A model generated the notes under the pieces. The model did no database searches and was not told where the DNA came from. It saw only the letters and a list, made by a program, of their open reading frames with translations. This document shows positions 7,472 through 15,105 of a stretch of 27,781 nt of DNA, in pieces. A program made the position numbers and the translations under genes. This DNA is from CAINDI01 sp037127585 (GTDB lineage Bacteria > Verrucomicrobiota > Verrucomicrobiia > Palsa-1439), in contig JBAXYB010000031.1 of the NCBI GenBank assembly GCA_037127585.1, positions 1 to 27,781 on the forward strand, written 5' to 3'. Numbering within the stretch: the first letter of the stretch is position 1; the number at the start of each line of letters is the position of its first letter.

Positions 7472-8332
7472 TCAATCGAGGAAGCGGTGGGTGATACCGG
7501 CGTAGGCGTCGATGCGGCGGTCGCGGAGGAATGGCCAATGTTGCCGGGTGATCTCGACTTGTTTGAGGTCGCAATTGGCAATGAGAATCTCTTCCTTGTC
7601 GTGGCTGGCGCGGGTGATGATTTCGCCGAACGGATCGCAGATAAATGAGCCGCCCCAGAATTGGAGCGTGCCTTCTTTGCCGATCCGGTTGGGGGACGCG
7701 ACAAAGCAGCCGTTGGCGATGGCGTGGGACCGTTGGATGGTGACCCAGGCGTCGTACTGTTTCTTGCCGAACTGCGCTTTCTCTTTGCGATGCCAGCCGA
7801 TGGCGGTGGGGTAGAAGAGAATCTGCGCCCCTTTGAGAGCCGTCAGCCGCGCGGCTTCGGGATACCATTGATCCCAACAGACGAGGGTGCCGAGGTGGCC
7901 GTGTTTTGTTTTGAAAGACTGGAAGCCGAGGTCGCCGGGGGCGAAATAGAATTTCTCGTAGTAGAGCGGATCGTCCGGAATGTGCATCTTCCGGTATTTG
8001 CCGATGAGCGTGCCGGTTTCGTCGAAGATGACGTTGGTGTTGTGGTAGACGCCGGCGGAGCGGCGCTCGAAGAGTGAGCCGATGAGGACGATGCCGTGTT
8101 GTTTGGCGGCTTGACCGAGTGCGACGGTGGTCGGGCCGGGAATTGGCTCGGCGAGTTTGAAGAACGCGTGGTCTTCGGTCTGGCAAAAATAGTGCGACCG
8201 GAACAGTTCCGGCAGGCAGACCACTTGGGCGCCGCGTTTGGCGGCGGTCGCGATGTGGCGCAGTGCGGCGGCGAGGTTTTTTTCCGGCTGCGCGACGCAG
8301 CGCATTTGGATGATGGCTACTTTCGTCGTCAT
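7472..8332 (-). CDS. aguB: N-carbamoylputrescine amidase
   Basis: Hydrolyses N-carbamoylputrescine to putrescine, CO2 and ammonia, the last step of the agmatine route to polyamines. The 286-residue nitrilase-fold protein has the full catalytic triad: Glu42 in LPELF, Lys115 in RKMHIPD and Cys152 in VCWDQWYPE. The CWDQWYPEAAR stretch, the IPDDPLYYEKFYF segment and the C-terminal WPFLRDRRIDAY are characteristic of AguB-type enzymes within the carbon-nitrogen hydrolase family. Its divergent neighbour is pyruvoyl arginine decarboxylase, which makes agmatine, and this strongly supports the assignment. The intermediate enzyme, agmatine deiminase (AguA), is not in the window. No clear Shine-Dalgarno precedes the ATG at 8330-8332. 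Confidence 0.92.
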   Translation of the reverse strand: MTTKVAIIQMRCVAQPEKNLAAALRHIATAAKRGAQVVCLPELFRSHYFCQTEDHAFFKLAEPIPGPTTVALGQAAKQHGIVLIGSLFERRSAGVYHNTNVIFDETGTLIGKYRKMHIPDDPLYYEKFYFAPGDLGFQSFKTKHGHLGTLVCWDQWYPEAARLTALKGAQILFYPTAIGWHRKEKAQFGKKQYDAWVTIQRSHAIANGCFVASPNRIGKEGTLQFWGGSFICDPFGEIITRASHDKEEILIANCDLKQVEITRQHWPFLRDRRIDAYAGITHRFLD

Positions 8333-8356
8333 TATTTGCGCTGACGATGACGAATC

Positions 8357-8374
8357 TCTTGCATTGCTGCAAGA
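8357..8374. promoter_or_regulatory. Inverted repeat in divergent aguB/pdaD promoter region
   Basis: The 85-bp gap between aguB and pdaD (8333-8417) contains arms TCTTGCA and TGCAAGA around TTGC, a perfect 7-bp dyad. It is followed on the plus strand by T-rich sequence. It could be an operator serving both genes, or a weak attenuator ahead of pdaD. The pdaD Shine-Dalgarno AGGAGA lies at 8404-8409. Confidence 0.45.
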
Positions 8375-8417
8375 AATTTGTTTTTCTCTGCGCGCGAAAG
8401 ATTAGGAGAAAATAAAA

Positions 8418-8966
8418 ATGCAATTAGTTCCCTCAAGAATATTTTTAACCAAAGGCGTCGGCACGCATAAACATGAGCTGCGGAGCTTTGAGCTGGCGTT
8501 GCGCGATGCCGGGATTGAGAAGTGCAATCTCGTGACCGTGTCGAGCATTCTGCCGCCGCGCTGCAAACTTATCTCGCGCAAGCAGGGCGAGGCGACGCTG
8601 TTGCCGGGGCAAATCACGTTTGCCGTCATTGCGCGGATTTCCACCAATGAACCGCACCGGCTCATTGCCGCCTCCATCGGCGTCGCCCAGCCGGCGGACG
8701 AAGATGCGTATGGTTACCTCAGCGAACTGCACGCTTACGGGATGAACGACAAGACGGCCGGCGATTTCTCCGAAGACATGGCCGCCGCGATGTTGGGCAC
8801 AACGCTCGGCGTGGATTTCAACGAAGACGCTTCCTGGGACGAAAAGGAACAAGTCTTCCGCTTGTCCGGCAAGATTGTCCGCACGAGCAACTGCACGCAG
8901 ACGGCGGTCGGCCATTCCCAAGGCTTGTACTCGACGGTTATTACCGCCGCGATTTGTTTGTTCTAG
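8418..8966 (+). CDS. pdaD: Pyruvoyl-dependent arginine decarboxylase
   Basis: Converts arginine to agmatine and CO2, using a covalent pyruvoyl group made by self-cleavage of the proenzyme. The 182 residues fit the PvlArgDC family. The self-processing site is Ser42-Ser43 in VTVSSILPP; cleavage there would leave a short beta chain and a longer alpha chain with pyruvate at its new N-terminus. Other family stretches are RIFLTKGVGTHKHEL near the N-terminus, GYLSELHAYG and a late NCTQTAVGHSQG segment. The ATG has a good AGGAGA eight bases upstream. It is transcribed divergently from aguB, so the two ends of the agmatine route share one control region. It could be regulated by polyamine level through the dyad at 8357-8374. 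Confidence 0.93.
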   Translation: MQLVPSRIFLTKGVGTHKHELRSFELALRDAGIEKCNLVTVSSILPPRCKLISRKQGEATLLPGQITFAVIARISTNEPHRLIAASIGVAQPADEDAYGYLSELHAYGMNDKTAGDFSEDMAAAMLGTTLGVDFNEDASWDEKEQVFRLSGKIVRTSNCTQTAVGHSQGLYSTVITAAICLF

Positions 8967-9008
8967 TGCCGTTGCTTTTCCCGGTAATCGGGATAAGATT
9001 GCGCCGCG

Positions 9009-9485
9009 ATGAAGAACGACGTCGTTGAAGTCCAAATTAAAGGCGTGCTCCCCACCACGAATGGGTGCGCTGTTTTCATTGGGACTGACGAGAAATGCTT
9101 CGTCATCTACGTGGATCACAGCGTGGGCGCGGCGATTACGATGTTTCTGCGCAACACGCCGAAGGAACGCCCGCTCACCCACGATCTCATCGGTCACATC
9201 TTTACCGGGCTGGGGGCGAAGGTGGAGCGCGTCATTATCAATGATCTCAAGAACAGCACCTACTTCGCGCGCTTGATCCTCAAGGCCGAAAACGAACTCG
9301 GGAAAAAGATTCTCGAAATCGATGCGCGACCGAGTGATTGCATCGCGCTGGCCGTCCAGCAAAAAGCCCCCATCTACGTTGCCAGTAAAGTGTTCAATGC
9401 AGTTGAGGACATGACGGAAGTCCTGAAGCGCATGAACCAAGAAGGCGGCGAAGGGTTTACTCCCTCCGAAGCCCAGGACGAGTGA
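9009..9485 (+). CDS. DUF151 / bifunctional nuclease domain protein
   Basis: A 158-residue protein almost entirely made of the DUF151 (bifunctional nuclease, BFN) domain. Typical stretches are VVEVQIKGVLPTTNGCAVF, then RPLTHDLIGHIFTGLGAKVE, then TYFARLILKAE and DARPSDCIALAVQQKAPIYV. Plant and bacterial members have been reported with nuclease activity, but the cellular role in most bacteria is unknown. The Asp-x-Arg-x-Ser-Asp motif (DARPSD), the family signature, is intact. It lies 42 bp after pdaD with no obvious Shine-Dalgarno. A weak CCCG/CGGG hairpin sits in that gap. Its stop overlaps the GTG start of the next gene. Confidence 0.88.
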   Translation: MKNDVVEVQIKGVLPTTNGCAVFIGTDEKCFVIYVDHSVGAAITMFLRNTPKERPLTHDLIGHIFTGLGAKVERVIINDLKNSTYFARLILKAENELGKKILEIDARPSDCIALAVQQKAPIYVASKVFNAVEDMTEVLKRMNQEGGEGFTPSEAQDE

Positions 9486-10243
9486 GCTACTCGGTTCTGT
9501 TTTGCGAATCGCCGGTCGCCCGTCTCGACACGCTCGCCCCCATCGTCCGGCAAGTCTGTGGGATTCCTGATTACGACGCTCGGGCAAAAATTCGTCGCGG
9601 CTGGGGTTTTCTCGAACGCGACGTAACGCGTGAAGAAGCCGAACGGCTTGCCGGTGCGATTGCCGGGTGCGTTGCGGTTGAGAATCTGCGCCAACCCCCC
9701 GATCCGCGCGTGATGAAGGGGATGGAATTTACGGATACCGGCATCGTGCCTGACGGGGCAAAGTTAATTGATTGGGCCGACCTGCGGATCGTCGCCGCCT
9801 GCGCCATCTCCGAAGAAATCGTGCGCCGGGAAGCGGGCGGCAAGGAGACCTCGACCGGAGAGATGTTGATCGGCTTGGGCGTGTTCATGGCGACCGGCAT
9901 CCCGCCCGGATTATTCGGCGGCAAGAAAGTCGAGAAACAAGCGGTCAAAGCCAAACGTTGGCTGACCTTTGGCCGGCTCGTGACCCGGCAAGGCGAACAA
10001 TTTGCCTTCAGTCTCGACCATTTCAATTTTGCCGGTCTCGGCGACAAGAAACAACTGCAAGCCATCGCGAACTTCCGCGTTTTCATCGCAGAGTTGCAGC
10101 AGCGCTCACCGGCTCGTCTCAATTACGGCGCGCAACTCATGCTTGCGAACCAAGCCGTGTCACTGGCAAACTACACAAGTCTGATGGATTTCGAGACCGA
10201 GTTGCTTTGGTTGTTTAATGTGCAGGCGACCGGTGCTAGTTAG
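9482..10243 (+). CDS. Conserved-looking hypothetical protein coupled to DUF151 gene
   Basis: A 253-residue protein I do not recognise. The first 65 residues look like a compact alpha/beta module, with a helix (DTLAPIVRQVCGI) and a repeat-like helix (TREEAERLAGAIAGCV). The middle has a mildly hydrophobic segment (EMLIGLGVFMATGIPPGLFG, about 127-146) that may be a membrane-associated hairpin. The C-terminal part (LTFGRLVTRQGEQFAFSLDH onward) ends in aromatic-rich helices. The start is GTG at 9482, overlapping the DUF151 stop as GTGA, with AGGA a few bases before. The coupling suggests the two products act together or at equal level. It ends 44 bp before a convergent gene. Confidence 0.75.
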   Translation: MSYSVLFCESPVARLDTLAPIVRQVCGIPDYDARAKIRRGWGFLERDVTREEAERLAGAIAGCVAVENLRQPPDPRVMKGMEFTDTGIVPDGAKLIDWADLRIVAACAISEEIVRREAGGKETSTGEMLIGLGVFMATGIPPGLFGGKKVEKQAVKAKRWLTFGRLVTRQGEQFAFSLDHFNFAGLGDKKQLQAIANFRVFIAELQQRSPARLNYGAQLMLANQAVSLANYTSLMDFETELLWLFNVQATGAS

Positions 10244-10270
10244 AGAAGATTCCCGAAAGGTGAGCGACAT

Positions 10271-10284
10271 CCTGCCGTAGCAGG
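10271..10284. terminator. Short hairpin between convergent genes
   Basis: CCTGC (10271-10275) and GCAGG (10280-10284) pair around CGTA in the 44-bp gap between two convergent genes. The stem is short and lacks a T-run, so terminator activity is a guess from position. Confidence 0.3.
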
Positions 10285-10287
10285 CGC

Positions 10288-11100
10288 TTAATTCACTCCG
10301 AAGAGCTGGCGTTCGCTAACAGTACTGTAGCGGAACGGTTGTCCGAGTTGATCCAGCTTGGACGTGACGTCGCGCCAATGATGGCTGGCCGGCAGCGGTG
10401 CGCCACGGAGAAACGCCACCCAAAGCTGGTACACATCCGCAACCCGCATGAGTTCTTGCGCAAAAAGATCCAAGCCGCACTCGACCGTCCCGAGGCGCGC
10501 TTGCCGGCGGGGCGACCCGGTACGGCCGGCGACCCAGATTCGGTGCAGTTTAAAATCACGACAAGGCAAGACTTGCCACTCGACCGCATACCGGCCTTGA
10601 TGCGCCCAGACCTGAAACATGTTGCCGTCCTGGTCGTAGCAGGTGAGCGCTGACAGACCGGGTTCGGCCGACAATTCGTGCAACAAACCCGGGATGTCCG
10701 CGACTTCGATGTCGATAAACTGCCGGCGACCGGAATACTCGACCACATTCTGCTTCGGCAACCCAATCAAGCGATCCTCGGTCGCGTTATAGACTGTCAA
10801 TTCCGCGTCCCACACTGCCCAGAGGAGCCGGTCAGCCAGCCGTGATGAATCGCCCTGCGGGTGCCGCAAGCGGATGAATCGCGCCGCGCCGGTGCCCGTC
10901 AACGCCGGGTCGACGAGAATCTCGCTCAACTCGGACCGGCATTCGTCGAGCACCTTCGTTAGCCGCGGATAAACCCTTCTTACGAGGAACGGTTGAATCG
11001 CCGGCGGCTGGTCACTGGTGGCCAGTTGATTGACGATTTGCGCGGGGTGACCGGGCAGATCGTTGTTCGCCCATTGCCAGAGGTAATATTCAGTCGGCAT
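10288..11100 (-). CDS. Hypothetical protein, unknown family
   Basis: A 270-residue soluble-looking protein that I cannot assign. It has no signal peptide or membrane segment. It begins MPTEYYLWQWANNDLPGHPA. It is rich in Trp and aromatic residues, with a central region (FIDIEVADIPGLLHELSAEP) and paired aspartates in CYDQDGNMFQVW. I place the start at the ATG at 11098-11100, where GAGG lies nine bases upstream; an upstream in-frame ATG (11202) would overlap a small ORF. Coding character is good over the whole length. The 47-residue ORF just upstream ends five bases before this start and may be co-transcribed. Confidence 0.65.
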   Translation of the reverse strand: MPTEYYLWQWANNDLPGHPAQIVNQLATSDQPPAIQPFLVRRVYPRLTKVLDECRSELSEILVDPALTGTGAARFIRLRHPQGDSSRLADRLLWAVWDAELTVYNATEDRLIGLPKQNVVEYSGRRQFIDIEVADIPGLLHELSAEPGLSALTCYDQDGNMFQVWAHQGRYAVEWQVLPCRDFKLHRIWVAGRTGSPRRQARLGTVECGLDLFAQELMRVADVYQLWVAFLRGAPLPASHHWRDVTSKLDQLGQPFRYSTVSERQLFGVN

Positions 11101-11105
11101 TGGAG

Positions 11106-11249
11106 TTAGCCTCGCCGCCATCGGTTGATTCGCACCCGGCGATTGGGGCGGGGGTCGAACCAAATTGCAGGGGCGGGTTGGGTGAGGAACAAATCCCGGC
11201 ATTGCTGCCAGAGAATTGCGAATGATTTTTTATTCATAGTGGTTGCCAT
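11106..11249 (-). CDS. Possible small basic protein (47 aa)
   Basis: The frame reads MATTMNKKSFAILWQQCRD and ends with an arginine-rich stretch (RPNRRVRINRWRRG), giving a strongly basic small protein. The stop lies 5 bp before the start of the 270-residue gene. Starts at 11249 and 11234 are both possible, and neither has a strong Shine-Dalgarno. Tryptophans and the charge pattern are compatible with a real peptide, but no family is recognised. It may be only a leader ORF. Confidence 0.35.
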   Translation of the reverse strand: MATTMNKKSFAILWQQCRDLFLTQPAPAIWFDPRPNRRVRINRWRRG

Positions 11250-11257
11250 TTTAACTA

Positions 11258-11282
11258 GGGGGTGGGACAACGGCGGTCTGAG
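11258..11282 (+). repeat. Imperfect 25-bp direct repeat, copy 1
   Basis: Starts with a GGGGTGGGAC core and ends with GGTCTGAG. It aligns with 11406-11430 at 18 of 25 positions without gaps. It lies just upstream of the minus-strand small ORF. Possibly an operator half for the WYL regulator. Confidence 0.4.
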
Positions 11283-11323
11283 CCATAAAAAACTATATGA
11301 CCGCAGGATAAAGTACCCAGTGA

Positions 11324-11385
11324 CGCGCCTCATAGAGGCGCGGCTACACCCAGCGCCGGTGTAGCCACGGCTCTGCGAGCCGTGG
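11324..11385. repeat. REP-like pair, GTGTAGCC family
   Basis: Two palindromic units lie head to head. The first is a stem CGCGCCTC / GAGGCGCG with loop ATA, followed by GGCTACAC. A 9-base spacer comes next. The second is GTGTAGCC followed by ACGGCTC / GAGCCGT with loop TGC; pairing extends to 9 bp. The heads carry the GTAG tetranucleotide typical of REP elements. The same family recurs at 17833-17897. It lies in the divergent gap before the WYL regulator. Confidence 0.8.
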
Positions 11386-11405
11386 ATGATTTAGACTTTC
11401 TAATA

Positions 11406-11430
11406 CGGGGGTGGACTGCGGTTGTCTGAG
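11406..11430 (+). repeat. Imperfect 25-bp direct repeat, copy 2
   Basis: Partner of 11258-11282, with a GGGGGTGGAC core and TTGTCTGAG end. Its last bases overlap the Shine-Dalgarno of the WYL regulator gene, so a protein bound here would block translation or transcription initiation of that gene. Confidence 0.4.
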
Positions 11431-11439
11431 GTGCTGGCT

Positions 11440-12477
11440 ATGATTCGTCGCATGAAAAGCACAATGAAGAAACCACCCGTCACCGCCGACCGGCTCTCAC
11501 GCCCGCCGTTAGCCCGCATGCTCCGCATTCATGAACAACTCAAGAGCGACCGGCTGCCGAACTGCAGCCAACTCGCCTTGGCCCTCGAAGTCGCCACCAA
11601 GACCGTGCAGCGCGACATCGAATTCATGCGCGACCGGATGGATTTGCCAATCGAATTCGATTTCCGCCGGAACGGCTTCCACTACACCACGGCGGTTGAG
11701 AACTTTCCCACGGTGCAGGTGACCGAACAGGAATTGATCGCCTTGTACGTCGCCGAGAAGTCGCTGGCGCAATACAAAGGCACCCCCTTTGAAAAACCGT
11801 TGCACGCCGCGTTCGAGAAACTCACCGAAGGACTGACCGATACCGTTTCCTTCCGCTGGGCCGATTTGGATTCCGCGCTGTCATTCAAATCAATGGGCAC
11901 GACGGTCGCGGATCTCGAGTTGTTTGAAATCGTCAGCCGCGCCGTGCTGCGGTCGCAGGAATTGGAATTCAAGTATCACAAACTGGTCGGCCAAGGCCAC
12001 GAGCCGCGCCGGGTGCAGCCGTACCACCTTGGTTGCATCGACAACCAGTGGTACCTCTTCGCCTTCGATTTGGATCGACAACAGATCCGCACGTTCGTGT
12101 TGGGTCGGATGAAGGACGTGCATTCCACCGGCAAACGCTTTACCCGTCCAGCGGATTTCTCGCTCACGAAACATTTGGGCGATAGCTTCGGCGTATATTC
12201 TCCCGCCGGTAAGCCCCAGGAAGTCCGCATCCGCTTCGACGCTTTTGCCGCGCGCCTCGTGCGCGAACGTCGTTGGCATGCATCGCAGAAGATCAAGGAA
12301 TTGCCGGCAGGCGAGATTGAACTCACTCTAAAACTCGCGAACCTGACGGAAGTGCAGCGCTGGGTTTTGAGTTGGGGCGAGCACGCCCGGGTGCTGGCGC
12401 CGGCAGAACTCCGCGACAATGTCCGGCTCACGTTGGAGAAGATGATTGAATCATACGGGCATGCCCCGGTCTCGTAA
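11440..12477 (+). CDS. WYL-domain transcriptional regulator
   Basis: A 345-residue cytoplasmic DNA-binding regulator. The N-terminal winged helix-turn-helix is DeoR/YafY-like (ARMLRIHEQL, then NCSQLALALEVATKTVQRDI, about 25-65). The WYL region spans about 160-250. There the family signature appears as QPYHLGCIDNQWYLFAFDLD followed by IRTFVLGRMKDV. The C-terminal extension (about 260-340) is a WCX-type domain. WYL proteins bind small ligands or nucleic acids and control diverse genes; the ligand here is unknown. I chose ATG 11440 because GAGGT lies seven bases upstream; a TTG at 11422 in the same frame is less likely. No defence genes adjoin it. Two direct repeats in its upstream region could be its operator. 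Confidence 0.88.
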   Translation: MIRRMKSTMKKPPVTADRLSRPPLARMLRIHEQLKSDRLPNCSQLALALEVATKTVQRDIEFMRDRMDLPIEFDFRRNGFHYTTAVENFPTVQVTEQELIALYVAEKSLAQYKGTPFEKPLHAAFEKLTEGLTDTVSFRWADLDSALSFKSMGTTVADLELFEIVSRAVLRSQELEFKYHKLVGQGHEPRRVQPYHLGCIDNQWYLFAFDLDRQQIRTFVLGRMKDVHSTGKRFTRPADFSLTKHLGDSFGVYSPAGKPQEVRIRFDAFAARLVRERRWHASQKIKELPAGEIELTLKLANLTEVQRWVLSWGEHARVLAPAELRDNVRLTLEKMIESYGHAPVS

Positions 12478-12538
12478 GACAGGCGCAACTGCCTTCATAC
12501 TCGACGCCTCGCCACGAACCCGGTAAAGTCCCTGCTGG

Positions 12539-14827
12539 ATGAAATTCACTTACAATTGGCTCAAGCAATACGTTGATTTTGATTGGTCGCCGCAACAACT
12601 CGCGGAGAAACTCACCTTTGCCGGTATCGAAGTCGAGGACATCGTCACGCTCGGTGGAAAGATACCGGAGCAAGTCGTCATCGGGCAGATTCTCGCGAGC
12701 GAGAAACATCCGAACGCGGACAAACTTTCAGTCTGCCGTGTGAACGACGGGACGGGCGAACGGCAGATTGTTTGTGGCGCGAAAAATTACAAAGTTGGCG
12801 ACAAGGTGCCGCTGGCGTTGCCTGGGGCGGCGATGGGGGCGGGGTTCACGATCAAGGAATCGAAGCTGCGCGGGATTTTGTCGCAAGGGATGATGTGTTC
12901 CGCGGAGGAACTGGGTTTGCCGAAGGGCGAGGATGGTTTGCTGATCTTGCCGGCGGATGCACCGCTGGGGAAGAAATTTGCGGAGTATGTCGGGCCGGGG
13001 GATACTGTGTATGACATTGAAGTGACGCCGAACCGGCCGGATTGGTTGAGCGTAATTGGGATCGCGCGTGAGATTGCGGCGTTGACGGGGAATGCGCTGA
13101 AGTTGCCGGAGATTCCCCCTCACCTTAATCCTCTCCCCCACGGGGAGAGGAGACAAACCGGATCCCCTCTCCCCACCGGGGGAGAGGGTCAGGGTGAGGG
13201 GGCTGGCGTGTTGGTCGAAGCCCCGGACTTGTGTCCACGTTACACCGCGCGAATGATTCGAGGAGTGAAAGTCGGGCCAAGTCCGGCGTGGTTGCAACAA
13301 ATCCTGGAAAAAGTCGGACTGCGGTCGATCAATAATGTCGTGGATGTGACAAACTACGTGTTGCTGGAGTCTGGGCATCCGTTGCATGCGTTTGATTTCA
13401 ATTTGCTGAAGGGTAACCGGATTGTCGTGCGGCGCGCCAAGGTTGGAGAGGAATTCGCGGCGCTCGTGGGCAGTCAGCACAAGCTGACCGGCGAGATGTT
13501 GGTGATTGCCGATGCGGAACGCGCGGTCGCGCTGGCTGGTGTCATGGGCGGTCAGAATAGCGAGATCAACGACGCGACGACCGATGTGCTGCTGGAAAGC
13601 GCATGGTTCTTGCCGGCGAATGTGCGGAAGACTTCGAAGCAGCTTTCCCTCGCGAGCGATTCGAGTTACCGGTTCGAGCGGGGGGCCGATATTGGTGGCG
13701 TAATTTGGGCGAGTAACCGGGCGGCCTTGTTGATTCAGCAACTTGCCGGGGGAACGATTGGCGGGTTTGTGGATGTTTTGGCGCAGCCGGTAGTGAAGCG
13801 GCGGGTGAAATGCCGGTATGCGCAGGTGAACCGGGTGCTTGGCGTGGAAGTGCCGCCGGCAAAGGTGCAGAAGATTTTCGCGGGGTTGTCGCTCGTGGTC
13901 GTGGCTGAGGATGCGACCGGGTGCGAGGTGGAGGTGCCGACGTTCCGAGTGGACTTGGAGCGCGAGGCGGATTTGATCGAGGAAGTTTGCCGGATTTATG
14001 GCGTGGAGAACATACCGGCCAAGATGCAGCCAGCGTTACCAGCGGTGTCGGCATTTGATGCGCAGTGGGATGAACGGTGCCGGGTGCGGGAGACGTTGAA
14101 TGCGCTGGGATTTCATGAGGCGTTGAATCAGACGATGGTTTCTGAGGGGGCGTTGAAGTTGCAGAATCCGTTGAACGCGGAAATGACGGCGCTCCGGCAT
14201 TCGTTGGTGCCGGGGTTGTTGCAGAATTTGCGGACGAATGTTTCCCGGCATCAATATGATGTGCGGTTGTTCGAGATCGGACGCGTGTTTGCGGCGGACG
14301 GGAAGGAGTCGCTCCGGTTGGCCTTGGCGGCGACGGGGCGGCGGACGACCGGGGATTGGGAGCGGACGGAGAAGACGGATTATTTCGATTTGAAAGGCGC
14401 GTTGGAACAACTCGGCGTGACGGCGGAAATCACCGAGATCCCGGAGAAGAAGGCTAAGAAGCTCGATTTGCGAGATGCGGTGTATTGCGCGGAGTTTGAT
14501 TTCACGGCGGCGACCAAGGGCGAGAAGCAGTTTGCGGAGTTGCCGAAGTTCCCGGCGATCGTGCGCGATGTGGCGTTGGTGGTGGATGAGGCGATCACGC
14601 ATCAGCAGGTGTTGGAGGCGGTCGAACGCACCAATATTTTGGAGCAGGTGGCGTTGTTTGATGTGTTCCGCGGGGGTTCGATTCCGGCGGGGAAGAAATC
14701 CGTGGCGTATTCGTTGACGTTTCGCGCGGGCGACCGGACGTTGACCGACGCGGAGGTCAACGCGGCGCATGCGCGGATCAAACAGCAATTGCAGATGAAG
14801 TTGGCGTGCGAAATTCGCGTGAGTTGA
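12539..14827 (+). CDS. pheT: Phenylalanyl-tRNA synthetase beta subunit with in-frame REP insertion
   Basis: The beta subunit of the heterotetrameric synthetase that charges tRNA-Phe; it contributes tRNA binding and editing. The 762 residues show the expected order: N-terminal domain (FTYNWLKQYVDF), EMAP-type tRNA-binding fold (about 40-150), B1 end (VTPNRPDWLSVIGIAREIA), B3/B4 editing region (SINNVVDVTNYVLLESGHPL), B5 (about 420-495), catalytic-like core, and C-terminal anticodon-binding FDX-ACB domain (about 665-762). Residues 193-223 are rich in Pro, Gly and Glu and are encoded by a REP pair. They sit in the variable linker between the PNRPD..AREIA segment and VEAPDLCPRY, so folding is probably unaffected. 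pheS is not adjacent. No strong Shine-Dalgarno precedes the ATG. Third positions become markedly G-rich along the gene. Confidence 0.95.
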   Translation: MKFTYNWLKQYVDFDWSPQQLAEKLTFAGIEVEDIVTLGGKIPEQVVIGQILASEKHPNADKLSVCRVNDGTGERQIVCGAKNYKVGDKVPLALPGAAMGAGFTIKESKLRGILSQGMMCSAEELGLPKGEDGLLILPADAPLGKKFAEYVGPGDTVYDIEVTPNRPDWLSVIGIAREIAALTGNALKLPEIPPHLNPLPHGERRQTGSPLPTGGEGQGEGAGVLVEAPDLCPRYTARMIRGVKVGPSPAWLQQILEKVGLRSINNVVDVTNYVLLESGHPLHAFDFNLLKGNRIVVRRAKVGEEFAALVGSQHKLTGEMLVIADAERAVALAGVMGGQNSEINDATTDVLLESAWFLPANVRKTSKQLSLASDSSYRFERGADIGGVIWASNRAALLIQQLAGGTIGGFVDVLAQPVVKRRVKCRYAQVNRVLGVEVPPAKVQKIFAGLSLVVVAEDATGCEVEVPTFRVDLEREADLIEEVCRIYGVENIPAKMQPALPAVSAFDAQWDERCRVRETLNALGFHEALNQTMVSEGALKLQNPLNAEMTALRHSLVPGLLQNLRTNVSRHQYDVRLFEIGRVFAADGKESLRLALAATGRRTTGDWERTEKTDYFDLKGALEQLGVTAEITEIPEKKAKKLDLRDAVYCAEFDFTAATKGEKQFAELPKFPAIVRDVALVVDEAITHQQVLEAVERTNILEQVALFDVFRGGSIPAGKKSVAYSLTFRAGDRTLTDAEVNAAHARIKQQLQMKLACEIRVS
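13115..13202. repeat. REP-like inverted pair inside pheT
   Basis: Two palindromic units face away from each other. Unit 1 begins CCCCCTCACCTTAAT, then stem CCTCTCCCC / GGGGAGAGG with loop CAC. Unit 2 has stem CCCTCTCCCC / GGGGAGAGGG with loop ACCG, then TCAGGGTGAGGGG, the complement of the unit 1 head. The frame stays open through both units. This C-rich family is distinct from the other repeats here. Confidence 0.85.
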
Positions 14828-15105
14828 GGAATCGCCTTGAAGCCGAGGCAAGACGGGGGTATAAGTTCGCTGTCGTGACGCTGTTCTTTGTAGATTTCGT
14901 AATCGCGAAATACCCTGCCATGTTCGTGACGAACGAAGATTCCTCGAGCCAATACAAAAGTTAGTGGAGCTTGCGTTTGATTGTGGAAGACACGCCTCTT
15001 TGAGGAAGTCGGAAGCAGTTGGCCAAGCACCCCCTTATTTAAGGGGTTCGTAGGATAACGTTCCAACGGCATTACGGCGGGGTATTTCCTTTTCAACCAG
15101 CAACC
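14828..15105. other. 278-bp intergenic region, no gene seen
   Basis: The gap between pheT and rarA has no convincing ORF. A minus-strand frame crosses it from 15096 but runs into pheT antisense. It holds two small hairpins: CCTC/GAGG around 14995-15005, and CCCCTTA/TAAGGGG at 15031-15046. I see no clear promoter pair. The sequence differs in texture from the flanking genes and could include a decayed gene. Confidence 0.4.

Noticed and set aside
8967..9008. CCCG/CGGG hairpin between pdaD and the DUF151 gene as a terminator
   Set aside because: The stem is only about four to five bases and no T-run follows.
11440..12477. WYL regulator as a sign of a CRISPR or other defence island
   Set aside because: No cas genes, repeats with spacers, restriction genes or toxin-antitoxin pairs are nearby. 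WYL regulators are common outside defence loci.
13115..13207. Extra PheT domain at residues 193-223
   Set aside because: The segment is the translation of a palindromic DNA element, low complexity, and falls in a linker; it is not a protein domain.
14602..15096. Minus-strand ORF of 164 residues crossing the pheT-rarA gap
   Set aside because: Half of it is antisense to the pheT C-terminal domain, and the rest has no recognised domain. It might hold a decayed fragment but is not supported as a gene.
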